From positions 33,013 to 97,012 of the forward strand of contig JAVBND010000019.1 of assembly GCA_031551775.1 (NCBI GenBank): DNA of 64,000 bases. The letters are read 5' to 3'. Under the pieces are notes generated by a model. The model ran no database searches, was not told where the DNA came from, and was given only the letters and a program-made list of their open reading frames with translations. Position 1 is the first letter of the stretch, and the number at the start of each line of letters is the position of its first letter. This document shows positions 25,652-34,276 of the stretch, piece by piece. The DNA is from Anaerozeibacter sp031551775 (GTDB lineage: Bacteria > Bacillota > Clostridia > Christensenellales > Aristaeellaceae). The position numbers were made by a program, and so were the translations under genes.

Positions 25652-26469
25652 AATGCCTCGTTCTGGCATCGTTCATGGCCCTGGCGCTGCTTCTCGGAGC
25701 CTGCGGCGCGGTTGACGCGGATGAACCCATCGCGCGGATTGTGTTTTTTAACGCGGGAAGCGCCGACGCCATTTTAATTGAGACCCACAGCAGCGCGGTG
25801 CTGGTGGACGCGGGGCTCAGGGATGGCGCGCAGGATCTCGTCCGTGCGCTGAGTGATGAAGGCATCCATCGGCTCGACCTTCTCATCATCACCCATTTTG
25901 ACAAGGACCACGTCGGCGGCGCGTCCGAGGTGATCGGCTCAATGCCGGTTCGCGCGGTGTATGAACCCGATTACGCGAAGGACTCCAAGCACGTGGACGC
26001 CTACCGCGAAGCGCTTTTCGCCGCGAGCATCACGCCAACGGCGCTAAGCGAAAACGCCGGGTTCGAGCTTGACGGCGTGCGCTATGAAATCGACGTCGCC
26101 AATGAGTCCTTTTACGGCGACGATGAGGAGAATGACTTCTCGCTGGTCATTCGCCTGACGGCGGGAAGCGCAACGGCGCTTCTGACCGGTGACGCCGAAA
26201 AGGCGCGGATCATGGAGTTGCTCGATGAAGGCGATCTTCAAAACGCGCTCCTCAAGGTCCCCCACCACGGCCGGTACGAAAAGGTCAGCCCGCTGCTGTT
26301 TGAAGCCGTCCATGCGGGCGACGCGGTGATCTCGACCGGCGAGGATGAACCCGAGGACAGCGAAACCGTGCAGGCGCTCAAAATGGCGGGCAGCCGCGTA
26401 TGGCTCACGCGCCAAGGCACAATCGTGGCCGAGACCGACGGGCAAGACTGGACGCTTAGGCAAGAATAG
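25642..26469 (+). CDS. Lipoprotein metallo-beta-lactamase-fold hydrolase (ComEC C-terminal-like)
   Basis: 275 residues, overlapping the MATE gene by 10 bases. The signal sequence ends in the lipobox LLGAC. The metal-binding motif THFDKDH (HxxxDH) is at about residue 80, with FFNAGSADAILIET at the start and LTGDAEKA and KVPHHG further on, the layout of the ComEC/Rec2 C-terminal hydrolase and related exported enzymes. ComEC domains are thought to degrade one strand of incoming DNA. A free lipoprotein form is common in clostridia; substrate unknown. Last gene of the manA operon, followed by a strong terminator. Confidence 0.85.
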   Translation: MRMKCLVLASFMALALLLGACGAVDADEPIARIVFFNAGSADAILIETHSSAVLVDAGLRDGAQDLVRALSDEGIHRLDLLIITHFDKDHVGGASEVIGSMPVRAVYEPDYAKDSKHVDAYREALFAASITPTALSENAGFELDGVRYEIDVANESFYGDDEENDFSLVIRLTAGSATALLTGDAEKARIMELLDEGDLQNALLKVPHHGRYEKVSPLLFEAVHAGDAVISTGEDEPEDSETVQALKMAGSRVWLTRQGTIVAETDGQDWTLRQE

Positions 26470-26491
26470 GCTTTCTTGCCCGCAATTGAAA

Positions 26492-26528
26492 GGCTGTTGC
26501 GATCAAAAGATCGCAGCCGCCTTTTTTT
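26492..26528 (+). terminator. Rho-independent terminator of the manA operon
   Basis: GGCTGTTGCGATC pairs with GATCGCAGCC across an AAAA loop, followed by seven T residues (26522-26528), 22 bases after the stop. Confidence 0.85.
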
Positions 26529-26611
26529 GTGACAGCGGGGGCCGTGGGTCTTCCCCTCCATCCTCTTGCGGTTGCGCGGTGAATCCAAGTACGATTTAAC
26601 CGTGTGTTCGG

Positions 26612-26639
26612 TTGCATTTGCCCGAGAATGTGGTATAAT
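26612..26639 (+). promoter_or_regulatory. Promoter of the SOS-type radical SAM operon
   Basis: TTGCAT at 26612-26617 and TATAAT at 26634-26639 with 16-base spacing. The predicted start (~26646-26648) coincides with the LexA box. Confidence 0.75.
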
Positions 26640-26647
26640 ACCATTAC

Positions 26648-26661
26648 CGAACATATGTTCG
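26648..26661. promoter_or_regulatory. LexA (SOS) box CGAACATATGTTCG
   Basis: A perfect 14-base palindrome that fits the Gram-positive LexA consensus CGAACRNRYGTTYG. It starts eight bases after the -10 element, so LexA would block initiation. It is the only such box I noticed in the window. Confidence 0.85.
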
Positions 26662-26686
26662 TTACGGGGTGAAAGGGGCATTTTTG

Positions 26687-27970
26687 ATGAATTTGATGGA
26701 AAAGCTCGAGGTTTTGGCCGATGCGGCGAAGTATGACGTGGCCTGTACTTCAAGCGGGGTCAACCGGCGCGGCAGCGGGACGGGCCTTGGCAACTCGGTC
26801 GCGGCGGGCATTTGCCACTCCTTTGCGGCGGACGGACGGTGCATCTCGCTGCTCAAAGTCCTTCAAAGCAACGCCTGCGCCTATGACTGCGCCTATTGCG
26901 TCAACCGGCGCTCAAACGACGTCAGGCGGGCAACCTTTACGCCCCGGGAACTGTGCGAGCTGACGATTGGGTTTTACCGGCGCAACTACATCGAAGGGCT
27001 GTTCCTGTCAAGCGCCGTGGTTGGAACGCCCGACAAGACATGCGAGATGATGATCGAGACGCTTAGGCTCCTGCGCGAGGACTACGCCTTCAACGGCTAC
27101 ATCCACATGAAAGCCATCCCGGGCGCGGACCCGCTGCTCATCGAGCGGATGGGCCTATTGGCCGACCGCATGAGCGTCAACATTGAGCTGCCTTCTGAAG
27201 CGAGCCTTTCCGCGCTCGCGCCCGAAAAGACGCGCAAGGCCATCCTCGCGCCCATGCGGCAGATCGAAGGCGGCATCGTCAAGAGCAAGAACGAACTCAC
27301 CCTCTTTCGCGCCGCGCCCAAGTTCGCGCCCGCCGGACAGAGCACGCAGATGATTGTGGGCGCGACCGGCGAGAGCGACAAGCACATCCTGTCGCTTTCA
27401 GAAGCGCTGTATCAACGCTTTCACTTAAAGCGCGTATTCTTCTCGGCCTATATGCCGACGGTCGCCGACCGCCGCCTGCCCGCGCTGACGGCAAAGCCGC
27501 CGCTGCTGCGCGAACACCGGCTGTACCAAGCGGACTGGCTGATGCGTTTCTATGGTTTTGAGGCGGGCGAAATCCTGACCGATCAGAACCCGAACCTCGA
27601 CCCGCTGCTCGACCCCAAGTGCAATTGGGCGCTCAACCACCTGGAGCTCTTTCCTGTTGAAATCAACCGGGCGCCGCAGGAAACGCTGCTAAGGGTGCCG
27701 GGGATCGGCGTCAGGAGCGCTTGGCGGATCATCGAAGCCCGGCGGCAGCGCGCCCTTGATTTTGAGGGGCTCAAGAAGATCGGCGTGGTGCTCAAGCGCG
27801 CGCGGCACTTCATCACCTGCAAGGGGAAAACGCTGCCCGGCATACGCCTTGATTACAAGTACATCTACCCCATGTTGGCCGGGCGCGCGGATACCTCGGG
27901 CGCCGAGCAGTTGTCGTTTTTTGACCCGACGAGAGAGGATGTTGTAAAATGCTTAACCGGACAGCTATAG
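26687..27970 (+). CDS. Putative DNA modification/repair radical SAM protein (TIGR03916-like)
   Basis: 427 residues from ATG 26687, eight bases after AAAGGGG. The radical SAM cluster motif CAYDCAYC (CxxxCxxC) is near residue 69. The C-terminus carries a helix-hairpin-helix DNA-binding element (LLRVPGIGVRSAWRI) and ends in a SFFDPT block. This matches the family TIGR03916, described as a radical SAM protein linked to a uracil-DNA-glycosylase-like partner. The enzyme's reaction is not established to my knowledge. The LexA box directly upstream supports a DNA repair role. It overlaps the next gene by 22 bases. Confidence 0.85.
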   Translation: MNLMEKLEVLADAAKYDVACTSSGVNRRGSGTGLGNSVAAGICHSFAADGRCISLLKVLQSNACAYDCAYCVNRRSNDVRRATFTPRELCELTIGFYRRNYIEGLFLSSAVVGTPDKTCEMMIETLRLLREDYAFNGYIHMKAIPGADPLLIERMGLLADRMSVNIELPSEASLSALAPEKTRKAILAPMRQIEGGIVKSKNELTLFRAAPKFAPAGQSTQMIVGATGESDKHILSLSEALYQRFHLKRVFFSAYMPTVADRRLPALTAKPPLLREHRLYQADWLMRFYGFEAGEILTDQNPNLDPLLDPKCNWALNHLELFPVEINRAPQETLLRVPGIGVRSAWRIIEARRQRALDFEGLKKIGVVLKRARHFITCKGKTLPGIRLDYKYIYPMLAGRADTSGAEQLSFFDPTREDVVKCLTGQL

Positions 27971-28770
27971 TCTACCGCTACGACGGCACGCTTGACGGCA
28001 TGCTGTGCTGCATTTACGAAGCGATGACCCGGCGCGAAGAACCCATGATGATCGTAGGACCGGACGAGATGCAGTCCATGCTCTATCCCGACCATGCTGT
28101 CGGGACCGACAAGGCCGTCGCCCGGCGCGTGGCGGATGCCGTGCGCGGCAAAATTTCAGAGGATGCCATGACGCTGATTGGCCGTTCGCTCCTGACCGCG
28201 CTTCCGGGCCGGGAGAGCTACGTCCTGGGCGTCATCCGCCGCGCGTTCAAGGAAGGGCCGGGACTGCTGAGTGACCTTAGCGACCAGGCGGTCAACCGCC
28301 TGACCAAGGCGGTCCTGCAGCTCGAACACGAGGCGCACCTCTATACCGGCTTCATCCGCTTTCAGCAAGGCGAGGGCGTGCTGACGGCGGCGATCGAGCC
28401 CAAGAACCAGGTGCTCCCGCTCCTGTTGGCGCATTTTGAAGACCGCTTCGCGAGCGAGACCTACATGATCTTTGACAAGACGCACAAGGCGGCGCTTGTA
28501 CACGCCGCCGCTACGGCAAATCACCCGGGCGAAAGCCGTATCCTGCCCGTTGAAGCCTTTGAGCGCCCCGCGGCCGATGAAAACGAGCTGGCCTTTCAGC
28601 GCATGTGGCGCGCCTTCTACCGCGTAATCGCCGTAGAAGGACGCGAAAACCCCACCTGCCGCCGCTCGCACATGCCGGGGCGCTATTGGGCCGAAATGAC
28701 CGAGTTTCAAGGGGCCGGGCCTGAGATCCCCGCTCCGCGCATCTTTCACGCGGAGGGGTTGTTGGGGTGA
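27949..28770 (+). CDS. Probable DNA metabolism protein, partner of the radical SAM protein (TIGR03915/DUF4130)
   Basis: 273 residues, translationally coupled to the radical SAM gene. Recognisable features are the start (YRYDGTLDGMLCCIYEA) and the C-terminal half with F(L)xxRF motifs and the ending CRRSHMPGRYWAEMTEF, typical of TIGR03915, in which a C-terminal part resembles family 4-type uracil-DNA glycosylase regions. The pair is conserved in many Firmicutes and is proposed to act on damaged DNA. The lesion and chemistry are unknown. Confidence 0.82.
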   Translation: MLNRTAIVYRYDGTLDGMLCCIYEAMTRREEPMMIVGPDEMQSMLYPDHAVGTDKAVARRVADAVRGKISEDAMTLIGRSLLTALPGRESYVLGVIRRAFKEGPGLLSDLSDQAVNRLTKAVLQLEHEAHLYTGFIRFQQGEGVLTAAIEPKNQVLPLLLAHFEDRFASETYMIFDKTHKAALVHAAATANHPGESRILPVEAFERPAADENELAFQRMWRAFYRVIAVEGRENPTCRRSHMPGRYWAEMTEFQGAGPEIPAPRIFHAEGLLG

Positions 28771-28957
28771 TGGCAGGGGTGCGAAGGGGGGGCCGTTCAC
28801 CGACCCGCGATCCCCGCGTTAACATGCCCCCCCCGCGCCTAAGCCCCCACTGGACAGCCGCGAACGCCAACGCGCGCACACCGAACAGCGCGCCCAAGGC
28901 GACAAAAGCCCCGGACGTGAGCAGCGCCCATCTGGCCCTGCGCGATCCGGTCATCAT
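28771..28957 (-). other. Intergenic stretch with possible small membrane ORF across a G8 run
   Basis: On the minus strand an ATGATG overlapping the phosphatase stop opens a frame encoding about 45 residues with a hydrophobic segment (WALLTSGAFVALGALFGV). It reaches an eight-G run (on the plus strand, C8 near 28816-28823) and then continues antisense into the TIGR03915 gene. One G fewer would end it at once with a TAA after RRGGAC. It may be a short coupled membrane peptide, a decayed gene, or chance. Confidence 0.25.
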
Positions 28958-31047
28958 CTCTTGACCACGGCCAGCATTGTGATATCGTCCGCCTGCTCCG
29001 CGCCGTCGGCAAAGGCGTCGATGGCCTTGCGGATTCTGGGCAGCATGCCCGTCACGTCGCCGCGCGGGCAGGCGTTTGCCGCGTCCAGCAGGCGCCGGTC
29101 GCCAAACAGTTCCTCACGCGGGTTGACCGCCTCGGTCACGCCGTCGGTGTAAAGAAACAGTTCGTCGCCGCTGCCCAGCGTCGTTTCCATTTCCCTGTAC
29201 CGGATGCCCTCCATGCCCGCCAGCACAAACCCGGGCTTGACCGGGAGCATCGCAAAACTGCCGTGCGCACGCCTGATCAGCGGCGGATTGTGGCCCGCGT
29301 TCACGTACCGGAAATGCCCGGAATCAATGTCCAGATAGCCCATCAGCGCGGTTACGAACATGCCCGCCTCGTTGTTCTCACACAAAAGGTTGTTCACCTG
29401 CTCAAACACTTGCGCGGGCGACAGGCCGGTTTGCACGCTGTTCTTGATCATGGTTCTGGCAATAACCATGAACAGCGCCGCCGCTACGCCCTTGCCGCTG
29501 ACGTCCGCGATGACCACGGCCAGCGTCTTCTCGCCCACAAGAAAGAAGTCGTAAAAATCGCCGCCCACTTCCTTGGCTGGCTCCATGGACGCATAGATGT
29601 CAAATTCCGACCGGTCGGGATATGCCGGGAACGTGCACGGAAGCAGCGTGGACTGGATCTTGTGGGCGACCTCGAGCTCGGTCGTAATCCGCTGTTTCTC
29701 CGCCGTGACCTTGTGAAGGTGGTTTATGTGGGATTTGAGGTTGTCGGTCATGGCGTTAAACGTCTTGGCCAGCTTGCCGATCTCGTCGTTTGAATCGATG
29801 GCGATCTTCTGATCAAGATTGCCCTGCCCTACGAGCTCGACGCCGCGCGTCAGCGTTCGGATGGGCCTGGTGACGGAAGATGCCATCAGGAACGAGAGGC
29901 ACATGACCGCCACAATGCTGACGCACAGCAGAATCAGGAAACTGACCAACACGGAATTGAGCATGTCCCGGATCTGATCCTTGACCGCCAGCGCCTCCCC
30001 GTCGATCGCTTCCTTCATCTTGAGCGCGTCCCGGATGACCTCGTCCTTGTCCACAATGATCCCGAGCGACCAGCCCGTGGTATCAAGCGGCGCGTACGCG
30101 ACATAGCGGTTCACATCGTCGATGTTTGCGGCCTTGACGCCGCTTAGGCCCTTGGCCATGTCGCCAAGTACTTCTTTGTAATCGTCCGCCTGCGCGGTCA
30201 GCGCGACCATGTCCAATTGATCATAGTTTGGATGCGCCAGGTAGTTGCCCTGCCCGTCCAGCAAGAACGCGTAACCGGTCTCGCCGATTCGAACCTTCAG
30301 GATATCCTCCACCATCGTCAAGAGCGAAATGTCCGCCGCCACCACGCCCACCTTTTCGCCTTGCGCGTTTTTGTAGGCCATCGCGCACGTCGTGCCAATC
30401 GCGCCATAGCTGTCCACATATGTGCCCAGCCAGATCGGTCCCTCCGCCTCCATCGCGCCTTGATACCACGGGCGCTCGCGCGGGTCAAAGTCAGGGTTAA
30501 AGGCGTTTGACCTGCTGTAGCGGTATGAGATGCCCGACTCAGTGCCGAAGTAGGCGTTGCTCAGCATATCATTGGCATCAAACACGCTGGCGAACATGAA
30601 ATCGGCGTTTGAGGAAAGCTTTTTCTCCGCCTCAAGCGCCTCGCCGGGGACGGCTGACTTGGCCGTCATCATCTTGCCCGACGCCACGCCCATCTCGGTC
30701 TCGTCCGGCCTGGGGAGCACGAGTCCCTGAAAATTCTCCGGTTTTTCATAGATGCGCGTCATGTACCCGGCCAGCTTCACCACGTCGTCCTCAATCATGA
30801 TGAGCGATTGGTCGCAACCCTCCGCCTGCGAAGTTGAAAGCCGCGACAGGTACGATTCCGCCTGGCTGATCAGGGCGTCCTGGCTCTGGGTGGAGGCCAA
30901 AAACCCAAGCTGCGTATTGACGTCCTGGGAATAGCTCGACAGCTTCAAGAGCTCGTTATAGGCGATCACCGCCACCGCGATCATCGCCACCAGCGATATC
31001 GACAATACCACCAACAGAAGCTTGGTCGCGAATTTCATGTTTTTCAT
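28954..31047 (-). CDS. Membrane sensor PP2C/SpoIIE-type serine phosphatase (dCache-HAMP-PPM)
   Basis: 697 residues from ATG 31047 behind GGAAGGTG. Order: membrane helix ~8-28; large extracytoplasmic double-Cache domain ~30-360 (RPWYQGA, the DISL element and FLLDGQGNYLAHP are Cache hallmarks); second helix ~372-395; HAMP ~397-450; a short coiled coil; then the SpoIIE/RsbU phosphatase ~465-697 with EVGGDFYDFF, IADVSGKGVAAAL, NAGHNPP and DDITMLA. It should dephosphorylate an anti-sigma-factor antagonist in response to an external small ligand. No partner-switch genes lie nearby. Confidence 0.9.
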   Translation of the reverse strand: MKNMKFATKLLLVVLSISLVAMIAVAVIAYNELLKLSSYSQDVNTQLGFLASTQSQDALISQAESYLSRLSTSQAEGCDQSLIMIEDDVVKLAGYMTRIYEKPENFQGLVLPRPDETEMGVASGKMMTAKSAVPGEALEAEKKLSSNADFMFASVFDANDMLSNAYFGTESGISYRYSRSNAFNPDFDPRERPWYQGAMEAEGPIWLGTYVDSYGAIGTTCAMAYKNAQGEKVGVVAADISLLTMVEDILKVRIGETGYAFLLDGQGNYLAHPNYDQLDMVALTAQADDYKEVLGDMAKGLSGVKAANIDDVNRYVAYAPLDTTGWSLGIIVDKDEVIRDALKMKEAIDGEALAVKDQIRDMLNSVLVSFLILLCVSIVAVMCLSFLMASSVTRPIRTLTRGVELVGQGNLDQKIAIDSNDEIGKLAKTFNAMTDNLKSHINHLHKVTAEKQRITTELEVAHKIQSTLLPCTFPAYPDRSEFDIYASMEPAKEVGGDFYDFFLVGEKTLAVVIADVSGKGVAAALFMVIARTMIKNSVQTGLSPAQVFEQVNNLLCENNEAGMFVTALMGYLDIDSGHFRYVNAGHNPPLIRRAHGSFAMLPVKPGFVLAGMEGIRYREMETTLGSGDELFLYTDGVTEAVNPREELFGDRRLLDAANACPRGDVTGMLPRIRKAIDAFADGAEQADDITMLAVVKR

Positions 31048-31096
31048 GACAAACACCTTCCCGGTTCATTCGTGCATTTGATTGAATTCGCATCCG

Positions 31097-31330
31097 CTAT
31101 CGCGCCGCATCGAGAATATGCCCGACCAATTCCTCGTATCCCCAGCCCGCCAGCTCAGCGCCCTTGAAAAGATCGCTGCAGCTTCGCCGAAGACCCGGCA
31201 CCGCGTTGATTTCGAGCAGTTGAAGCTTTCCCTCGCTCAAGTGGTCCAGCCGCGCATGCCCGCTCGCGCCCGAACTGCGCGACGCGCCCCTCTCCTCGCT
31301 CGTGCCGCCGCACAAAACCGCGATCTTCAT
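31097..31330 (-). pseudogene. ddl: D-alanine--D-alanine ligase remnant with internal deletion
   Basis: The 77 codons begin MKIAVLCGGTSEER, the N-terminus of Ddl, and within ten residues jump to the enzyme's C-terminus: (G)HARLDHL, LQLLEINAVPGL, LFKGAELAGWGYEELVGHILDAA. Intact Ddl is about 300-350 residues, so some 250 residues including the ATP-grasp core are missing, and the product cannot be active. The frame is preserved and a TTGACA (minus strand 31412-31407) with a plausible -10 remains upstream. A functional ddl must lie elsewhere if the wall ends in D-Ala-D-Ala. Confidence 0.8.
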
Positions 31331-31648
31331 TCGTTCCCAAACGCTCCCGACAGGATAAATGAATCTTCGTACAGTATACATCATATTTATCTTCACTGCT
31401 ACATTCCTGTCAAGTTTAGCCGACATATGCACGCAAAAAACAGGGCAGTACGCGCGAAAAGACCACAAACAACGCCTGGGGGAATCCCGGAGAAGCGCCG
31501 TCCATGCCGCCATGCGCCATAGCGGCAAAATGAAGGCGAAATTGACGCATAGGTGAAGCAAATTATCGGCGAAACAATTGCGTTAAACAACGAGATATGT
31601 TATAATAAGTATCGGTTAAATTCACATTCAAAGGAGGAATTCTTTCCC
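31331..31648. promoter_or_regulatory. Intergenic region between ddl remnant and flavin reductase
   Basis: Holds the leftward TTGACA box (31412-31407) for the ddl remnant and, rightward, TTGCGT (31578-31583), 17 bases, TATAAT (31601-31606) for the flavin reductase gene. The stretch between 31420 and 31570 shows nothing I recognise. Confidence 0.6.
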
Positions 31649-33409
31649 ATGAAGAAACTGCTTTGCGCCCTTTTGTCCTTGGTCATGGTACTGACCGCAG
31701 TGTCCGCGCTCGCGGCCACCGACGGCGCCTATACCGCATCCGGCAAGGGCAACAATGGCGACGTCAAGGTTGAAGTCGTCGTAGCGGGCGGGAAAATCGA
31801 ATCGGTCGCCATTCTCGAACATCAGGAGACCCCCGGCATCAGCGACAAGGCGGTCAATGAACTGCCCGCCGCGATCGTCGCGGCGCAGGGCCTGGGCATC
31901 GACACCGTTTCCGGCGCGACCAACACCTCCAAAGCCATCCTGGCTGCGGTTGAGGATTGCCTCACCCAGGCCGGCGCGGACGTGGAAGCGCTCAAGGCTG
32001 TCGGCTCGGCCCCGGTCGAGCAGGCGCAGGACCAGACCGTCGAAGCCGACGTCGTCGTGATTGGCGCGGGCGGCGCGGGCCTCGCGGCTGCCGTTCAGGC
32101 CAACCAGAACGGCGCAAAGGTCGTCGTGATTGAGAAACAGGCGCAAATCGGCGGCAACACCATTCTGTCGGGCGGCGCGCTCAACGCGGTGGACGACCGC
32201 AGTGAAACCGCGATCAAGAACAACGACTCGGTGGAATGGCACTATACCCAGACCATGAACGGCGGCGACAACCAGGGCGATCCGCTGCTCGTGCATACGC
32301 TGGTGCGCAACGCCTGGGCGGGCGTCACCTGGCTCAAGGAACTGGGCATGGAATTCATCGAGGACAAGACCTTCACCGTCACCGGCGGCCTTTGGCCGCG
32401 CGCCCACAAGCCGGTCATGCCGGTGGGCACGGGCTTCTTTGATACCTACCAGAAGTACATCGACGCCCATGACGGCATCGAAGTCATGCTGAGCACCAAG
32501 GCCGAGCACCTGATCGTCGAAGGCGACAAGGTTGTCGGCGTCACCGCGACCGGCGCGACCGGCAACACCGTCACGTTCAAAGCAGCCAAGGCGGTCGTGC
32601 TGGCTTCGGGCGGCTTCGGCCGCAACGTCGAAATGCGCATGGCCTACGACAGCAAGTGGGGCAACCTCGACGCGTCCATTCCCTCCACCAACTCGGCGGG
32701 CGCGACCGGCGACGGCATCGCGATGGCGACGGAAGTCGGCGCGGCGCTGGTCGGCATGGAACACGTTCAGTTGCTGCCGCTGGGAGATCCCGCGACCGGT
32801 TCGCTCTCCGGCAACATTGAGTTTGACGTCGAGCGGCGCGTATTCATCAACAAGAACGGCGAACGCTTCGTCAACGAGGGCGGCCGCCGCGATGAAATGA
32901 CCGCCGCGCTCTTTGCCCAGCCCGACAGCTGGATGTGGATCGTGATGGACAGCGACTGCTACGTGACGGGCGATGAGAAGAACAACTTCAACGAGTCGGT
33001 CAACCAGCTGATCGCCGAAGGGCGCGCGTTCAAGGGCGAGACCCTGGCCGACCTGGCCGCCGCCATCGACGTGCCCGCCGACGCGCTTGAACAGTCCATC
33101 GCCAACTTCAACGAGCACGTCGCCTCGGGCGAAGCGGACGAATTTGGCCGCACCCTCTACTCCACCCCGATCGACAACGGCCCCTTCTACGCGGCCGCGC
33201 GCGTCCCGACCGTGCACCACACCATGGGCGGCGTGAGGATCAACGTCAATGCCGAAGTCATCAATGAAAACGGCGGCGTGATCGACGGCCTGTACGCGGC
33301 CGGCGAAGTCACCGGCGGCATCCACGGCACCAACCGCCTCGGCGGCAACGCGCTGATCGACATCCTGGTATTCGGACGCATCGCGGGCACGAACGCCGCG
33401 GCGAAGTAA
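31649..33409 (+). CDS. Sec-exported flavin reductase with N-terminal FMN-bind domain
   Basis: 586 residues from ATG 31649 (AAGGAGG upstream). Signal peptide ~1-22 (SALA-A). FMN-bind domain ~25-105 with the flavinylation site SGATNTS. The FAD_binding_2 domain fills ~125-586 with VVVIGAGGAGLAAAVQAN, GGNTILSGG, and the C-terminal GGVRIN...GLYAAGEVTGG(I)HGxNRLGGNAL, classic for fumarate reductase/urocanate reductase-type enzymes. The domain order is the reverse of the Tat-exported enzyme at 9271, and this one uses a Sec-type signal. It probably serves as a terminal reductase fed by extracytoplasmic electron transfer; substrate unknown. Confidence 0.9.
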   Translation: MKKLLCALLSLVMVLTAVSALAATDGAYTASGKGNNGDVKVEVVVAGGKIESVAILEHQETPGISDKAVNELPAAIVAAQGLGIDTVSGATNTSKAILAAVEDCLTQAGADVEALKAVGSAPVEQAQDQTVEADVVVIGAGGAGLAAAVQANQNGAKVVVIEKQAQIGGNTILSGGALNAVDDRSETAIKNNDSVEWHYTQTMNGGDNQGDPLLVHTLVRNAWAGVTWLKELGMEFIEDKTFTVTGGLWPRAHKPVMPVGTGFFDTYQKYIDAHDGIEVMLSTKAEHLIVEGDKVVGVTATGATGNTVTFKAAKAVVLASGGFGRNVEMRMAYDSKWGNLDASIPSTNSAGATGDGIAMATEVGAALVGMEHVQLLPLGDPATGSLSGNIEFDVERRVFINKNGERFVNEGGRRDEMTAALFAQPDSWMWIVMDSDCYVTGDEKNNFNESVNQLIAEGRAFKGETLADLAAAIDVPADALEQSIANFNEHVASGEADEFGRTLYSTPIDNGPFYAAARVPTVHHTMGGVRINVNAEVINENGGVIDGLYAAGEVTGGIHGTNRLGGNALIDILVFGRIAGTNAAAK

Positions 33410-33425
33410 ACAGGCAAAAGGTACC

Positions 33426-33462
33426 AAGGGCTCCCGCAGAATGCAACCATGCGGGAGCCCTT
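33426..33462 (+). terminator. Strong hairpin after the flavin reductase gene
   Basis: AAGGGCTCCCGCA (33426-33438) and TGCGGGAGCCCTT (33450-33462) are perfect 13-base arms with an 11-base loop, 17 bases after the stop. There is little T-tract beyond the TT of the stem. Confidence 0.7.
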
Positions 33463-33639
33463 GCAAAATCGCAAAATTTATCGAACGCGCTGAACGGCTC
33501 CATGTTCCAGTTGAAAAATATGATCGCACAAATCGATGGCTCAATGCCGTTGTGCATGATGCAGGTAAACAGAGTTGAAAACGGCTTCGGATCAATCAGT
33601 CCGAAAAATTGATTGATCGACCGCCGCCTTGAATGGACT
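33463..33639. other. Gap before the ABC cassette, nothing firm
   Basis: The gap is AT-richer than its left flank. A minus-strand open frame reads through it (with SINQFFGLIDPKPFS and FNWNMEPFSAFDKF segments) and looks protein-like, but it has no start signal of its own and runs on into the terminator hairpin. It may be a fragment of a gene left by the arrival of the cassette. Confidence 0.25.
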
Positions 33640-34272
33640 TCAGCGCAATTGCATGAGTACACCAGCGTCCATTTCGCTAACGCTGTCGCATAATGTGTCT
33701 ATGTCTTCTTTGTTATGGCTGGCCAGTATGATGGTCTTACCCTGTGCTTTGAGCTGCAAAAACAAAGCACGCATATCTCGCACGCCGACATTGTCTAACC
33801 CATTCATCGGTTCGTCGAGGATGAGCAGACTTGGGTTCTCCATGATTGCCTGCGCGATACCAAGGCGCTGTTTCATACCCATGGAATACTTGCTCACCCA
33901 TTTGCGGCTCTTTGGATCAAGACCGACCAACCGCATGACTTCGTCAATATGCGTATTGCTGACTTGCTTGCGTATACTTGCGAGCAACTTAAGGTTATGC
34001 CGACCGGAATGGTATGGCAAAAAACCCGGAGATTCTACGATAGCGCCCAAATTTTCGGGAATATCGATATCTTGCCGAATCACACGGCCATCTATGCTGA
34101 CAAACCCGGAAGTGGGCTTAATAAGACCGCAAATGCACTTAAGCAACACTGTTTTTCCCGAACCATTTCGACCGATTAACCCATGAATTTTCCCCTTTTC
34201 CAATGCCAAAGTCACATGATCTAGTACGATGACCTGCCCATATTTTTTCACAACATGATCTACAATGACCAT
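33640..34272 (-). CDS. ABC transporter ATP-binding protein
   Basis: 210 residues, ATG 34272 behind a perfect AAGGAGG. Walker A GRNGSGKT, signature YSMGMKQR, Walker B LLILDEP and the switch His in SHNKED are all present, so it is active. The type is the small CcmA/BcrA-like ATPase of exporters for bacteriocins, antibiotics or of immunity pumps. It is the last gene of the leftward cassette, directly after two membrane subunits. Confidence 0.9.
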   Translation of the reverse strand: MVIVDHVVKKYGQVIVLDHVTLALEKGKIHGLIGRNGSGKTVLLKCICGLIKPTSGFVSIDGRVIRQDIDIPENLGAIVESPGFLPYHSGRHNLKLLASIRKQVSNTHIDEVMRLVGLDPKSRKWVSKYSMGMKQRLGIAQAIMENPSLLILDEPMNGLDNVGVRDMRALFLQLKAQGKTIILASHNKEDIDTLCDSVSEMDAGVLMQLR

Positions 34273-34276
34273 CGTT

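Noticed and set aside
24065..25669. A 534-codon frame antisense to the MATE gene
   Set aside because: Extremely Arg/His/Gln-rich shadow; the MATE gene on the other strand is clear.
31628..33595. A 655-codon open frame antisense to the flavin reductase
   Set aside because: Composition is His/Arg/Val/Asp-rich shadow of a GC-biased gene; the plus strand has a complete, recognisable protein with signal peptide and ribosome binding site.
33463..33662. Protein-like minus-strand frame between the flavin reductase and ABC ATPase
   Set aside because: No start signal and it runs into the terminator; might be a gene fragment but not supportable as a gene.
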